From: Stappia sp. ES.058
Lineage (GTDB): Bacteria > Pseudomonadota > Alphaproteobacteria > Rhizobiales > Stappiaceae
Direction of reading: 5' to 3'
Length of the DNA stretch: 64,000 nucleotides
Assembly (NCBI RefSeq): GCF_900105595.1
Contig: NZ_LT629784.1
Coordinates: forward strand, 3,410,001 to 3,474,000
The position numbers and the translations under genes are program-made. Below are positions 34,903 through 44,082 of this stretch, in pieces (the first letter of the stretch is position 1; the number at the start of each line of letters is the position of its first letter). A model generated the notes under the pieces. The model was not told the DNA's origin, ran no database searches, and saw only the letters and a program-made list of their open reading frames with translations.

Positions 34903-36039
34903 TCAATGTTGCGGTGAGGAAGCCGGGATCGACGCCCGTGCGTCGCTCTCACTGCGCGGCGGCGGCGTCGATTCGCGCACCCGCAGTTCGGGCAGGATCG
35001 GCGCGGGCACCGGACCGACCGGCGCGCCGGAAATCTGGCGCAGCATCAAGGCGGCGGCGATCTTGCCGATCTCGTCGGGCTTGTTCCAGACCGAGGTGAG
35101 CGCCGGCGTGCGGCTCGCCGCGCCGTCGGTGTCATCGTAGCCGGCGACCGCAATGTCGCGCCCGGGCTCCACGCCTGCCCGACGCAGGGCCGACAGCAAT
35201 CCGTGCGCGATCAGGTCGTTGAAGGCGAACACCGCCGTCGGACGCGGCCTGGCGCTCAACAGTTGCCCCACCGCATCGCGTCCGTCCGCCGTCGTCATCA
35301 GTTCGGGGATGTCGAGCTGAGCGGTGACATCGATGCCGGCGTCCTGAAGCGCCAGCTTCCAGCCCAGATTGCGGTCGTGGCCCGACGAGCTTTGCCGCCG
35401 CCCGCCGATCATCGCGATCTGCCGGTGGCCCTGGGCGATCAGATGCGACACGACCATGCGCGCGCCCGCGACGTCGTCGCTGCGCACCACCGGCACGCGG
35501 GCGCCCGGCACGTCCCGGCAAATCAGTGTCACGGGAATACCGCTGTCGGCCAGGCCATTGATGGCCTCGACCCGCGTCCCGACAGAGGCGCAGATCACCA
35601 GCCCGTCGACGCGATGCTGCATCAACGTGTCGATGAAGCGGGTCTGACGATCGACGTCGTCGCGGTGATTGCAAATGAGGACCACCTGGTTCTCGCGGCC
35701 GAGCTCGTCCTCCAGCGCACGGAAAACTTCCGCGAAATAGGGATTGAGAATATCGTGAACCGCGACGCCGATCATGTTGGAGCGCGCGGTGCGAAGCGCG
35801 GCGGCCGAGCGGTTGTAGACATAGCCGGCGTCAAGCGCATGCGCCTTGATGCGTTCGCGCGTCGCCGGCGCGACCAGCGGCGAATCCCTGAGCGCGAGCG
35901 AGACCGTGGCGGTCGAGACGTCGAGCGCCTCCGCCATGTCGCCGAGCGTGAGCCGGCGTGCGCTGTGCCGCCCGCCGGGTTTGCGATCCGACGCCGATGC
36001 CGGTGCGTCCGGCGGTCCTTTCGGCGTCTTCATGCTCAC
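34903..36039 (-). CDS. LacI-family transcriptional repressor
   Basis: A 378-residue regulator. The helix-turn-helix is DMAEALDVSTATVSLALRDS near residue 35, with the hinge helix region RSAAALRTARSNMIGV after it. The ligand domain has the periplasmic-binding-protein fold (NPYFAEVFRALEDELGRENQ, AVAGYDDTDGA). There is a GTG start at 36039 with GAGG seven bases away; the ATG two codons on would also serve. A perfect palindrome (36054-36067) lies just upstream, so it probably represses itself and the downstream dehydrogenase gene. The sugar or acid effector is unknown. Confidence 0.92.
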   Translation of the reverse strand: MSMKTPKGPPDAPASASDRKPGGRHSARRLTLGDMAEALDVSTATVSLALRDSPLVAPATRERIKAHALDAGYVYNRSAAALRTARSNMIGVAVHDILNPYFAEVFRALEDELGRENQVVLICNHRDDVDRQTRFIDTLMQHRVDGLVICASVGTRVEAINGLADSGIPVTLICRDVPGARVPVVRSDDVAGARMVVSHLIAQGHRQIAMIGGRRQSSSGHDRNLGWKLALQDAGIDVTAQLDIPELMTTADGRDAVGQLLSARPRPTAVFAFNDLIAHGLLSALRRAGVEPGRDIAVAGYDDTDGAASRTPALTSVWNKPDEIGKIAAALMLRQISGAPVGPVPAPILPELRVRESTPPPRSESDARASIPASSPQH

Positions 36040-36053
36040 TGCTCAACCTCTGA

Positions 36054-36067
36054 TTCAATCGATTGAA
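36054..36067. promoter_or_regulatory. Likely LacI-type operator
   Basis: TTCAATCGATTGAA is a perfect 14-base palindrome with the central CG typical of LacI/GalR operators. It lies 15 bases before the repressor start and would block its own promoter. Confidence 0.65.
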
Positions 36068-36128
36068 GTGTTGCCAATCGCGGCCCCGCTGGCAAGCGCG
36101 AATGCAGGCCGCGGCAGGCCGGCACGCG

Positions 36129-37064
36129 CTACATGCCACCGTCCGCGCGCGCTTCGCCGCGCGAGATCTTGCGTTCGCGGTACAGAATATAGAGCCCCGA
36201 GCTGACGACAATCGCGGCCCCGAGCACCGTGAACGGTCCCGGCACGTCGTCGAACACCAGATAGCCGAGGCCGCTCATCCACAGGATCTGGATGTACATG
36301 AAAGGCGCAAGCACGGGCGCTGGCGCAAGCACATGCGCGCGGATCAGCGCGAAATGACCGATGCAGCCCCAGGCGCCGGTCGACAGAAGCAGCGCCCATG
36401 TCCACAGATCGCCCGGAGCGGTCCAGGCGGCGAGACCGAAGGGCGTGATCGCCAGCGTGGCGACGACGGCGGATATGATCAGCATGCCGACGGGCGATTC
36501 CGAATGGGCCAGCATCCGCGTCGTCAGCGCGTAAAGCGCATAGCAGGTCATGGAGCAGACCGAGAGAAGTGCCGCCCAGTTCAACCCGCCCAGTCCCGGC
36601 CGCGTCACCACCAGCACACCCAGAAAGCCGACGATGATCGCCATCCAGCGGCGAAAGCCCGCCCATTCGTTGAGCAGCGGACCGGCAAGCGCCGTCACCA
36701 CGAAGGGCGCGGCGAACATGATCGACACGGTTTCGGCGAGCTGCAGGTGGCGGACGGCGAAAAAGTTGAACACCGTGGAGCCGAGCAGGAACATCGAGCG
36801 CAGGATCTGCAAAGGCCAGCGCTTGCTGCGAAAGGCGCCGGGAATCCGCCAGACCCGGAAGAGCAGGATGGCGAAGATCACATGCGTCAGGAACCGCATC
36901 CACACGATTTGTTCCGCGGGAAGCGTCTGTCCCAGATATTTTGCCGTCGCATCGAGGCCGGAGAAGGAAAAGAAGGCAAAAGAGATCAGGGCAATACCGA
37001 GAAACCGTTCCGGCACCGCAATCACCGGTCCGCCCGTGGACCGCAGCAGTCCGCCAAGTCGCAT
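36129..37064 (-). CDS. DMT-superfamily (EamA) transporter
   Basis: A 311-residue inner-membrane protein with about ten hydrophobic segments in two EamA repeats. Recognisable family stretches are SFSGLDATAKYLGQ, ILRSMFLLGSTVFNFFAVRH and WGCIGHFALIRAHVLAPAPV, ending in a basic tail. The family exports metabolites or amino acids; the substrate is not readable. It is divergent from chrA and lies 61 bases upstream of the LacI operator. It is only distantly like the DMT gene at 21167. The start at 37064 (MRLGGLLRSTGG) is the furthest upstream; Met18-like starts are absent. Confidence 0.87.
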   Translation of the reverse strand: MRLGGLLRSTGGPVIAVPERFLGIALISFAFFSFSGLDATAKYLGQTLPAEQIVWMRFLTHVIFAILLFRVWRIPGAFRSKRWPLQILRSMFLLGSTVFNFFAVRHLQLAETVSIMFAAPFVVTALAGPLLNEWAGFRRWMAIIVGFLGVLVVTRPGLGGLNWAALLSVCSMTCYALYALTTRMLAHSESPVGMLIISAVVATLAITPFGLAAWTAPGDLWTWALLLSTGAWGCIGHFALIRAHVLAPAPVLAPFMYIQILWMSGLGYLVFDDVPGPFTVLGAAIVVSSGLYILYRERKISRGEARADGGM

Positions 37065-37224
37065 TCTCTATCCTTCGGTTCCCGTCGGCCCCCCGGCATC
37101 CAGGAGTCCATTTGTACGATGAATTCAATTCTGTAAGGGTTAAACCACATTGTCATGATACGGAAACGCACATCCGCTATGCGCTCACGGCAACCCGGCT
37201 CTTCGATCCGCACAGGCCCTTCGC

Positions 37225-38577
37225 ATGAATAACAAGCAGCAGCAGCCGGACAAGGCCGCCGCGGGCACAAAGGGCGCGACAGATATTGGATGGCTCGCCC
37301 GGCGGTCCCTGCACATCGGCCTGCTTTCCTTCGGCGGCCCCGCGGCACAGATCGCCCTGCTGCACAAGGAGTTCGTCGCCGACGGCAAGCGGATTTCGGA
37401 AGCCCGTTTCCTCAATGCCCTGAACTATTGCATGCTTCTGCCCGGACCCGAAGCGCAGCAACTGGCGACCTATTGCGGCTGGATCGTCGCCGGAACGCGC
37501 GGCGGCATCGTCTCCGGCCTCCTCTTCATCGCCCCCGGCGCGATCGCGATGCTGGCGTTGTCCCTCGTCTATGTGACATTTGGCGCGTCTCCGATTGTCG
37601 CAAGCCTCTTCTTCGGCATCAAGGCGGGCGTTCTGGCGATCGTTTTGCAGGCGCTGATCCGGCTCGCCGGTCGGGCAATGACCTCGACAGCCGCCTTTGC
37701 CATCGCGGCCGCATCCTTTTGCGCACTGTTCTTTCTCGACCTTCCCTTTCCGCAGGTGATCGTGGCCGCCGGTCTGTGCGGGCTCGGCTTGCCGCGCCGC
37801 GCGGGCGAGGCCGGACCCGATCCGGTTGACCCCGCACCGCCGGGCCGACACACCTTGCATGCGCGCGCCCTTCGCATCCTGTGCGCCGGCCTCGTCCTTT
37901 GGGGACTGCCCGTGGCCGCCGGTCTCGTCCTGCTGTCGCCCGACCACGTGCTGGCCGATATCGCCGCGTTCTTTTCCACCATGGCTCTGGTCAGCTTCGG
38001 CGGCGCCTATGCGCTGCTGAGCTACATGGCCCAGGTCGCGGTGGAGACCAACGGCTGGCTGACAGCCGGCGAAATGCTCGACGGCCTCGGGCTTGCCGAA
38101 ACGACGCCCGGACCGCTGATCCTCGTCACGCAGTTCGTCGGCTTTCTGGGCGGCCACCGGGCGCCGGCCCCTTTCGATCCGCTGATCGCCGGCATTCTGG
38201 CCGCGGGACTGACCACCTGGGTGACCTTCGCGCCGAGCTTCGTCTTCGTGCTGGCCGGCGCGCCCTACGTCGACCGCATTCGCGAGATCACCTGGCTGTC
38301 GAATGTCCTGTCGGCGATCACGGCGGCGGTCGTCGGCACGATCTTGAACCTTTCGCTCTGGTTCGCGATCAACGTCGTCTTCGCCGAGGTCGGCGCGTTC
38401 GAAGGGGGATGGATTTCCGCGCCCCTGCCCGTCCTCGCCAGCGTGCAGCCCTGGAGCCTGGCGATCGCGGCGGGCGCGGGCGTGATGCTGTTCGCGCTGA
38501 AGCGCGGCATTGCCGAGGTGGTGATCGCGGCAAGCCTGGCCGGCCTTGTCGTCAGGATGGGCGGGCTGTCAGGGTGA
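37225..38577 (+). CDS. chrA: ChrA chromate transporter family protein
   Basis: A 450-residue inner-membrane protein of the long ChrA type, two homologous halves each with about five to six helices. The first half has SFGGPAAQIALLHKEFV and NYCMLLPGPEAQQLATYCGW; the second has SFGGAYALLSYMAQVAV and LAETTPGPLILVTQFVGFLG, matching the duplicated family motifs (GPE/PGP signatures). Known ChrA proteins export chromate by the proton gradient. Other regulators or Chr genes are not seen. The start at 37225 has a good polar N-terminus. The divergent region 37065-37224 holds its promoter. Confidence 0.92.
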   Translation: MNNKQQQPDKAAAGTKGATDIGWLARRSLHIGLLSFGGPAAQIALLHKEFVADGKRISEARFLNALNYCMLLPGPEAQQLATYCGWIVAGTRGGIVSGLLFIAPGAIAMLALSLVYVTFGASPIVASLFFGIKAGVLAIVLQALIRLAGRAMTSTAAFAIAAASFCALFFLDLPFPQVIVAAGLCGLGLPRRAGEAGPDPVDPAPPGRHTLHARALRILCAGLVLWGLPVAAGLVLLSPDHVLADIAAFFSTMALVSFGGAYALLSYMAQVAVETNGWLTAGEMLDGLGLAETTPGPLILVTQFVGFLGGHRAPAPFDPLIAGILAAGLTTWVTFAPSFVFVLAGAPYVDRIREITWLSNVLSAITAAVVGTILNLSLWFAINVVFAEVGAFEGGWISAPLPVLASVQPWSLAIAAGAGVMLFALKRGIAEVVIAASLAGLVVRMGGLSG

Positions 38578-38588
38578 TCCGTGGCCGG

Positions 38589-39062
38589 CTATTCGCCGGC
38601 CTCGCCATCCTCGGCGTCCAGATCGTCGCCCCTGCGCGAACCGAGGTTCTTCTCGACCTGACGCAGCAGCTTGCGAAGCTTCTTGCGGTCCTTTTCATCG
38701 AGCCCGACAAGCGCCTCGCGCTCCAGCCGCTTCCAGGACGTGTCGACGGTCTCGACAAGAGCCCGTCCCTCGTCGGTCAGGAAAACGCGCGCGAGCCGCC
38801 CGTCGGCCTCCGACGTGGCACGCCTCAAGAAACCCTGGGCGGACAGGCGCGTGACCATCTTGGTGACCGTCGGCGGCTGAACCGCGAGCGTGGTGGCAAG
38901 CTGGCTCATCGTCTGTCCGTCGACATCCGCGAGGATCTTCAGGACGGTCTCCTGGCCCGGATGCAGTCCGATCCGGGCGAGGTGGGTGCCGGCGCGCGAG
39001 CGATGGGCCTTGGCGGCTTGCGCCAGACGGAACGTCACGCTTTTTTTGAAATTGAACGCCAT
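38589..39062 (-). CDS. MarR-family transcriptional regulator
   Basis: A 157-residue winged-helix regulator. The DNA-binding helices lie at TMSQLATTLAVQPPTVTKMV followed by TRLSAQGFLRRATSEADGRL, and the beta wing ends with RVFLTDEGRALVE, which is the MarR pattern. Family members dissociate from DNA on binding phenolic or oxidant ligands. It is convergent with chrA and is at the far end of the seven-gene quinone reductase/amidohydrolase group (166-base gap from its last gene). It may respond to a quinone or phenol linked to those enzymes, which is inference. The C-terminus is acidic and basic mixed (RRGDDLDAEDGEAGE). Confidence 0.92.
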   Translation of the reverse strand: MAFNFKKSVTFRLAQAAKAHRSRAGTHLARIGLHPGQETVLKILADVDGQTMSQLATTLAVQPPTVTKMVTRLSAQGFLRRATSEADGRLARVFLTDEGRALVETVDTSWKRLEREALVGLDEKDRKKLRKLLRQVEKNLGSRRGDDLDAEDGEAGE

Positions 39063-39228
39063 GACACGACTTCTAACGCCGGCAAATGACCGAAGGATGA
39101 CACCCGCCCCGGCGGAAAACGCGCGCCGGCTGCGCCGCCGGGCTCAGGTGCATGCCTGCGAGAATGCATGGGCGCGCGGCCGCGATCAAAGCCTTTTCAC
39201 GCCCCGCGCGCGGAATTCCAGACCCGGC

Positions 39229-39816
39229 TCACCACCTGGAATAAACGGTCTCGACCCGTCTCATGAAACTCGCGCGACTGTCGGCGGACGAACTGTCCAT
39301 GTTGTAATGCGCCAGATAGGTCGACTTGCAGCGCGGCGCGCAGAGCGCGCGAATGCCGCGCAGAACCGTCTTGCGTCCGGGCTCGCCCATCAGCTTGGAG
39401 ACCAGCCACGACGCGCCGCAGGTCGTCACCACGCCGATGCGCTTGATGTGCTGCATGCGCGGACGCATCGGGCTGGTCGCCGTCGGGATCTCGAAAGTGA
39501 CATGCGGCACCCAGACCCGGTCGAGATAGCCCTTCAGCATCGCCGGCAGGCCGAACCACCAGGTCGGATAGACGAAGACGAGCGCCTCCGCCCACAGGAT
39601 GTCGTCGACGTGGGATTCGACCGGAGCACGGTTCAGTTTCGCGTCCGAATAGCGGACCCATTCCGGCTCCAGCATCACGGGATCGAAGCCATCCGCGTAA
39701 AGATCCGTCACGCGCAGCTCATGCCCGCCCTTTTCCAGGGAGGCCCGGACGGTCCCGGCCAAAGCCGTCCCGAAACTGTTCGCGCTTGGATGACACTGAA
39801 TGAGCAGGATGCGCAT
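39229..39816 (-). CDS. Flavodoxin-fold NAD(P)H:quinone oxidoreductase, copy 1
   Basis: A 195-residue FMN/FAD-binding reductase of the Flavodoxin_2 (MdaB/KefF) family. It begins MRILLIQCHPSANSFGTALA, has AEALVFVYPTWWFGLPAMLK and GYLDRVWVPHVTF in the middle, the family dinucleotide region. It would do two-electron reduction of quinones or similar compounds. It is the last gene in a seven-gene run and is a tandem paralogue of the next gene, nine bases apart. The C-terminus (MDSSSADSRASFMRRVETVY) is similar to that of copy 2. Confidence 0.87.
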   Translation of the reverse strand: MRILLIQCHPSANSFGTALAGTVRASLEKGGHELRVTDLYADGFDPVMLEPEWVRYSDAKLNRAPVESHVDDILWAEALVFVYPTWWFGLPAMLKGYLDRVWVPHVTFEIPTATSPMRPRMQHIKRIGVVTTCGASWLVSKLMGEPGRKTVLRGIRALCAPRCKSTYLAHYNMDSSSADSRASFMRRVETVYSRW

Positions 39817-39825
39817 GAAAAGGTC

Positions 39826-40407
39826 CTAGAGCCGCGCCATCTCGGCGTCGACGCGCGACAGGAAGGCCGTTCGGGCATCCGCGTCGGCGCGGTTGAGGTC
39901 GTATTTGGCGAGATAGGCGAGACGCGCGGTCGGCGCGACCAGCGAGCGCAGCACCCGGCGCACGATCCGGCGCGGCGGATCGCCGAGAAAGAAGGCGCGC
40001 CAGCGCGCCCCGCCATAGGTTGTGATGGCGACAAGGCGGCGGATGTGCTGCAGGTTCGGCTTCACCCGTCCGTTCTCCATCCGGAAGGAAACGCCCGGCA
40101 GCAACACCCGGTCGAAATAGCCTTTCAGGATCGCCGGGAAACCGAAATTCCAGACCGGATAGACCAGAACCAGCGCCTCCGCCCGCTGCAATTGCTCGAC
40201 CTGCGAGGCCACCCTGGCCCGGTTTTCCGGAACATCGTGATAGGCAAGCCGCTCCGCCCGGCTCAGGACCGGATCGAAGCCCTGATCATAAAGATCGAGC
40301 ACCTCGACCTCATGTCCCCTGGAAACGAGCGTGTTCAGGGCGCGCTCTTTCAGCGCGGCACAAAAACTCGTTTCCACCGGATGGGCGTAGATCAACAGAA
40401 CGCGCAT
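39826..40407 (-). CDS. Flavodoxin-fold NAD(P)H:quinone oxidoreductase, copy 2
   Basis: A 193-residue Flavodoxin_2 reductase. It starts MRVLLIYAHPVETSFCAALK, with AEALVLVYPVWNFGFPAILK and GYFDRVLLPGVSFRM, and ends in the same SRVDAEM-like tail as its neighbour, so the two arose by duplication. It could reduce a quinone or quinonoid product of the upstream FAD-linked oxidase, or a nitro or azo compound. It lies 12 bases downstream of that oxidase gene and nine bases upstream of copy 1, clearly one transcript. The start at 40407 is the natural family N-terminus. Confidence 0.88.
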   Translation of the reverse strand: MRVLLIYAHPVETSFCAALKERALNTLVSRGHEVEVLDLYDQGFDPVLSRAERLAYHDVPENRARVASQVEQLQRAEALVLVYPVWNFGFPAILKGYFDRVLLPGVSFRMENGRVKPNLQHIRRLVAITTYGGARWRAFFLGDPPRRIVRRVLRSLVAPTARLAYLAKYDLNRADADARTAFLSRVDAEMARL

Positions 40408-40419
40408 CGCGATCGCGCC

Positions 40420-41817
40420 TCAGGACAGGCCGGGAAAGAGATACGTCTGGTCCGACGTGAAGTCGAAGTCCGGGTTCTCCCACGCGATCATCTTGCCCGG
40501 ATTGAGCAACCCCTTCGGATCCGCTTCTTTCTTGAAGGCAAGTTGCACCGCGTCCGTCTGCTTCATGCCGCCCTCTTCCAGCGTGTAGCGATGCGGATTG
40601 AAAATCGGACAGCCGTGCTCCTCGTGGATCCTGATGATCTCGTCGAGCCGCTCTTCCGTCGTGTAACGCACGATCGGCAGGCCGAAGCAGGTGACCTTGC
40701 CGTCGAACCGCACGAACTCCAGGTGACCCAACACCTCGTCGCCGAAGAGATCGGCGAGTTGGACCGCCTTCTTCACGTGATCGGGGAAGGGGTAGAGCAC
40801 CTGCAGGTAGGTGATCGTCGGATCGACCCTGAGGCCGCGCAACGTCGTGTGGTTCCACGTCAGTTCCGGCACCGGCGGCAGGCTCTTGCGATCGCTGTCG
40901 GACGCCTCGTCGGAGCGGTAGACGAGTTCGCCCGCCGCGCGACGCGCCAGGAAGGCGGAGAATGCATCCATCGCGAAGGGCGCAACCATGATCGCGCAGA
41001 CCGACTGGCTGGACCGCAGGAACTTCTTGTGCCGCAGGAAATACTCATACGGGACCGGCGCCGAGATCGGCGCGATTTCCTTGGTCAGAATGCCGTCCTG
41101 ATTGGCAAGCGCATCGGCGAAGCCGGCGGCGTCCGCGAAACTGTCGAAGCCGACGAGCACATCGACCCAGTCGTAACTTGCGGTCAGCGGCATGGTCACC
41201 TCGGTGATGATGCCGTTGGTGCCATAGGCATGGCTGACCTTGTGCAGATCCGACCCCGACAAGGTGAGGACCTGCGGCTCCTCCTCCATCGTCACGACGC
41301 GCAAGGAAAGGATGTTGCCGAAATCCCGCAAGCCGCCCCAGTTGATCGAGCCGATCCCGCCCGAGCCGCCGGCGACGAAGCCGCCGATGGTCGCCGTGCG
41401 ATGGGTGGAGGGATGCATCCTCAGTTCCTGCCCGCTCTCGCGGGTGGCGTCGTCGATGGTCGCCATGATGGCGCCGGCCTCGGCCCGCACATGTCCGCGC
41501 CCGACCTCCAGCACCTTGTTCATCTCGGCGAGATTGAGAACGACCCCGCCCGACAGCGGCATGGCCTGGCCGTAGTTGCCGGTGCCCGCGCCGCGCGTGG
41601 TGACCGGAACGTCATGCGCGTAGCAGGCCTTGAGCACGCGAATCACGTCCGCCTCGCTCGTGGCATTGACCACGATGTCCGCCGTCACCTCGTCGAGCTG
41701 GCGCTTGAGCACCGGCGAGTACCAGAAGAAGTCGCGGCTTTTCTGCCGCACGATCTGCGGGTTGTCCTCGATGGCCAGACCCTCGAGGTCGGCCTTCAAC
41801 GCGGCAATGTCGCTCAT
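40420..41817 (-). CDS. FAD-linked oxidase (GlcD-like, FAD_binding_4)
   Basis: A 465-residue flavoprotein of the vanillyl-alcohol-oxidase fold. The FAD-binding loop is TTRGAGTGNYGQAMPLSGGV near residue 68, and the flavin-binding stretch TATIGGFVAGGSGGIGSINW near residue 140. The C-terminal end KEADPKGLLNPGKMIAWENP is the GlcD-type ending. Such enzymes oxidise 2-hydroxyacids or, in related forms, aldehydes and N-heterocycles. The start at 41817 (MSDIAALKADLEGLA) was chosen by family N-terminus; 40 codons upstream look non-native. The deaminase gene ends 19 bases upstream, and the two quinone reductases follow, so it may deliver electrons to a quinone or act on a deaminated product. Confidence 0.87.
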   Translation of the reverse strand: MSDIAALKADLEGLAIEDNPQIVRQKSRDFFWYSPVLKRQLDEVTADIVVNATSEADVIRVLKACYAHDVPVTTRGAGTGNYGQAMPLSGGVVLNLAEMNKVLEVGRGHVRAEAGAIMATIDDATRESGQELRMHPSTHRTATIGGFVAGGSGGIGSINWGGLRDFGNILSLRVVTMEEEPQVLTLSGSDLHKVSHAYGTNGIITEVTMPLTASYDWVDVLVGFDSFADAAGFADALANQDGILTKEIAPISAPVPYEYFLRHKKFLRSSQSVCAIMVAPFAMDAFSAFLARRAAGELVYRSDEASDSDRKSLPPVPELTWNHTTLRGLRVDPTITYLQVLYPFPDHVKKAVQLADLFGDEVLGHLEFVRFDGKVTCFGLPIVRYTTEERLDEIIRIHEEHGCPIFNPHRYTLEEGGMKQTDAVQLAFKKEADPKGLLNPGKMIAWENPDFDFTSDQTYLFPGLS

Positions 41818-41836
41818 AATCCTGTTTCCCCAGATC

Positions 41837-43165
41837 CTAGGTCGCCATGAGATCGTCGAGTTCGCGAAAATCGGGAAGCTTCCGCGATATCGCGCGCCCG
41901 GCACGCAAGACCGTACGCGCTCCCGCCGGACGCGCAATCAGTTCGTTCCAGTTTCTGGCCCGGAAGACGACCATGTCGGCCGGCGAGCCGACATCGAGCC
42001 GCCCGCGCGTGCTGTCGCCCAGAAGATCAGCGGGCGTCGAGGTCGCGGCGCGGATCCAGTCACCGGACGGATGATCGAGATGCAGGATGCGCACGGCCTG
42101 GGCGTAGACCTCGACCATGTCGAGGTCGCCATAGGCATAAAAGGGATCGCGCGTGTTGTCGGAGGCAACGGCGACGGGAATGCCGCGCGCCTTCATCTCG
42201 TGCAGCAGCGTCACCCCGCGCCAGCGCGGCGTGCGACCGCCCGCGCGATCCATCAGGTACATGTTGCAAAGCGGCAGGCTGACGACGCCGATCCCGGCGT
42301 CTGCGACAAGGTCGAGGGTCCGGTCGACCGCGTCATCGGACTGTCGTGCCAGCGAACAGCAATGGCCGCACACCACCTTGCCGGAGAAGCTGGTCCGGAT
42401 GGCCGCCTCGGCAATCACCCGCAGGGAGGTCGCATCCGGGTCCGCGGTTTCATCCACATGAAAATCGAGCGACAGGCCTCGGCGTTCGGCAGCATGGAAC
42501 ATCGCCTCGACACGATCTTCCAGACCGTCGATCATATAGGTCACCGCACCAAGGCTGCCGCCAGCCTCCGCCGCCCGGTCCGCAATCGACGGCAGGAACG
42601 CCGGATCGTCGAGACTGTCGATCCCGAAGAGTGCGGAGGCCTGAAGATCGATCCGGTCCGCCCACTCCCGACGGATATCCTTGAACACATCCCAGCTGAT
42701 TCCGTCCTGCGGCGGAATGCTGTCCAGATGGGTGCGCATCAAGACGGTGCCATGCGCATGGGCGCAGGCGAGCGCGAACGACATGCGCCGACGCACGTCG
42801 CCGGCAGACCAGCGCGCCTCCCGGTCCGCTTTCACCGCATCAAGCGCGCCCGGAAAAGTGCCGTCGGGATTGGGGCGACGCGACCAGATATGCCCCTTGT
42901 CGAGATGGGTGTGCATGTCGACCAGCCCGGGCAGCACCAATCCGCCGTCGAGATCGACCATCGCCGCGCCGTCGGGATCGATCAACTCGCCGCAGGGCGC
43001 GATCACCGCGACCTCGCCCTTGTCGATCAGGATGTCCGCGCGCCCCAGCCCGTCGCCGATGTGATTGAGAACCCCGGATGTCACGGCGCTTGGAAGCGTC
43101 GCGTTGGCGAGGAGAACCGCGCCGTCGCCCATTGTCAGTTCGCGTGTGTCGATTGCGTCAGCCAT
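41837..43165 (-). CDS. Amidohydrolase of the cytosine deaminase (COG0402) type
   Basis: A 442-residue metal-dependent hydrolase. Metal ligands are visible: LPGLVDMHTHLDKGHIW, the His in SLDFHVDETADPDAT, the His in GKVVCGHCCSLARQ, and the Asp in PVAVASDNTRDPFYAYG, the full pattern of cytosine deaminase and related aminohydrolases. It should remove an amino group from a nitrogen heterocycle or split a cyclic amide. It overlaps the permease gene by eight bases and precedes the FAD-linked oxidase. The true substrate may not be cytosine; isocytosine, hydroxypyrimidine or a creatinine-like ring fit as well. Confidence 0.88.
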   Translation of the reverse strand: MADAIDTRELTMGDGAVLLANATLPSAVTSGVLNHIGDGLGRADILIDKGEVAVIAPCGELIDPDGAAMVDLDGGLVLPGLVDMHTHLDKGHIWSRRPNPDGTFPGALDAVKADREARWSAGDVRRRMSFALACAHAHGTVLMRTHLDSIPPQDGISWDVFKDIRREWADRIDLQASALFGIDSLDDPAFLPSIADRAAEAGGSLGAVTYMIDGLEDRVEAMFHAAERRGLSLDFHVDETADPDATSLRVIAEAAIRTSFSGKVVCGHCCSLARQSDDAVDRTLDLVADAGIGVVSLPLCNMYLMDRAGGRTPRWRGVTLLHEMKARGIPVAVASDNTRDPFYAYGDLDMVEVYAQAVRILHLDHPSGDWIRAATSTPADLLGDSTRGRLDVGSPADMVVFRARNWNELIARPAGARTVLRAGRAISRKLPDFRELDDLMAT

Positions 43166-44030
43166 CCCGTTTGATCGCGCTTTCGTGCCAGCGCCGCAAC
43201 ATCAAATGCGACAGGATGCTGAGGCTCGCGAAAATCACGATCCCCGTCAGCGAGATCAGAACGATCGCGGCGAACATGCGCGGGATGTTGAGACGGTAGC
43301 TGGCTTCCAGGATCTTGAACGCAAGTCCCGACCCCAGCCCGCCCGTTCCCGCGACGAATTCGGCGACGATGGCGCCGATCAGCGACAGGCCGCCGGCGAT
43401 CTTCAGGCCGCCGAGGAAATAGGGCAGCGCGGACGGAAGCCGCAGATGCCACAGGGTCTGCCAGCGGCTCGCGCCATAGAGCTGGAACAGGTTGCGCAGA
43501 TTGTGGTCCGCGGAATTCAGCCCGAGCGTCGTGTTCGACAGGATCGGAAAGAAGGCGACGATCCACGCGCAGATCAGGAGGCCGACGATCTTGGAGGGCA
43601 CATAGATGAAGATCAGCGGGGCGATCACGATCACCGGCGTCACCTGGAGAATGACGGCATAGGGGAAGAAGGACATCTCCACCCATTTCGACTGCGCGAA
43701 GAGCACCGCCAGGCCGACACCGCCGATGGTGGCGATGACGAGCGCGCCGAGCGTGATCTGCAGGGTTACGAGCAGGGCCGGCCAAAGCATCGACCAGTCC
43801 TTCACCAGCGCACCGGCCACCCGGTCGGGTCCGGGCAGAATGTAATGCGGCACCTGATAGGCATCGACGTACCACTGCCAGCCGGCGATGGTGGCGATCA
43901 TCACCGCGGCCGGAAGGGCCCAGCGCGCGACGCGATCGATTCGCGCGCGGCGGAGCTTGTCCGCCTCCGCCGCGTCGAGCGGGGGAAGCGCCGCGGTTTC
44001 AAGGCGGTCCGGTTCGGTCTCTGGCGTCAT
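43158..44030 (-). CDS. ABC transporter permease (TauC/SsuC/ThiX type)
   Basis: A 290-residue inner-membrane permease with about six membrane helices and the EAA loop near the middle (LRNLFQLYGASRWQTLWHLR followed by LPSALPYFLGGLKIAGG). This is the binding-protein-dependent permease type of nitrate, taurine, sulfonate and thiamine-precursor importers. The start at 44030 (MTPETEPDRLE) was chosen because the frame upstream is non-native, adding 62 residues without family likeness. It lies 52 bases downstream of the ATPase gene and overlaps the amidohydrolase by eight bases. Confidence 0.92.
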   Translation of the reverse strand: MTPETEPDRLETAALPPLDAAEADKLRRARIDRVARWALPAAVMIATIAGWQWYVDAYQVPHYILPGPDRVAGALVKDWSMLWPALLVTLQITLGALVIATIGGVGLAVLFAQSKWVEMSFFPYAVILQVTPVIVIAPLIFIYVPSKIVGLLICAWIVAFFPILSNTTLGLNSADHNLRNLFQLYGASRWQTLWHLRLPSALPYFLGGLKIAGGLSLIGAIVAEFVAGTGGLGSGLAFKILEASYRLNIPRMFAAIVLISLTGIVIFASLSILSHLMLRRWHESAIKRDG

Positions 44031-44082
44031 TGCACCCTCTCCGTCAGTCTTGCATGCGCGCCGTTCGACGATCGCGCAGCCT

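Noticed and set aside
38890..41850. A 986-codon plus-strand open frame opposite the quinone reductases and FAD oxidase
   Set aside because: GC-rich codon bias makes long antisense frames by chance. It has no family motif or ribosome site, and the genes on the other strand have full motifs.
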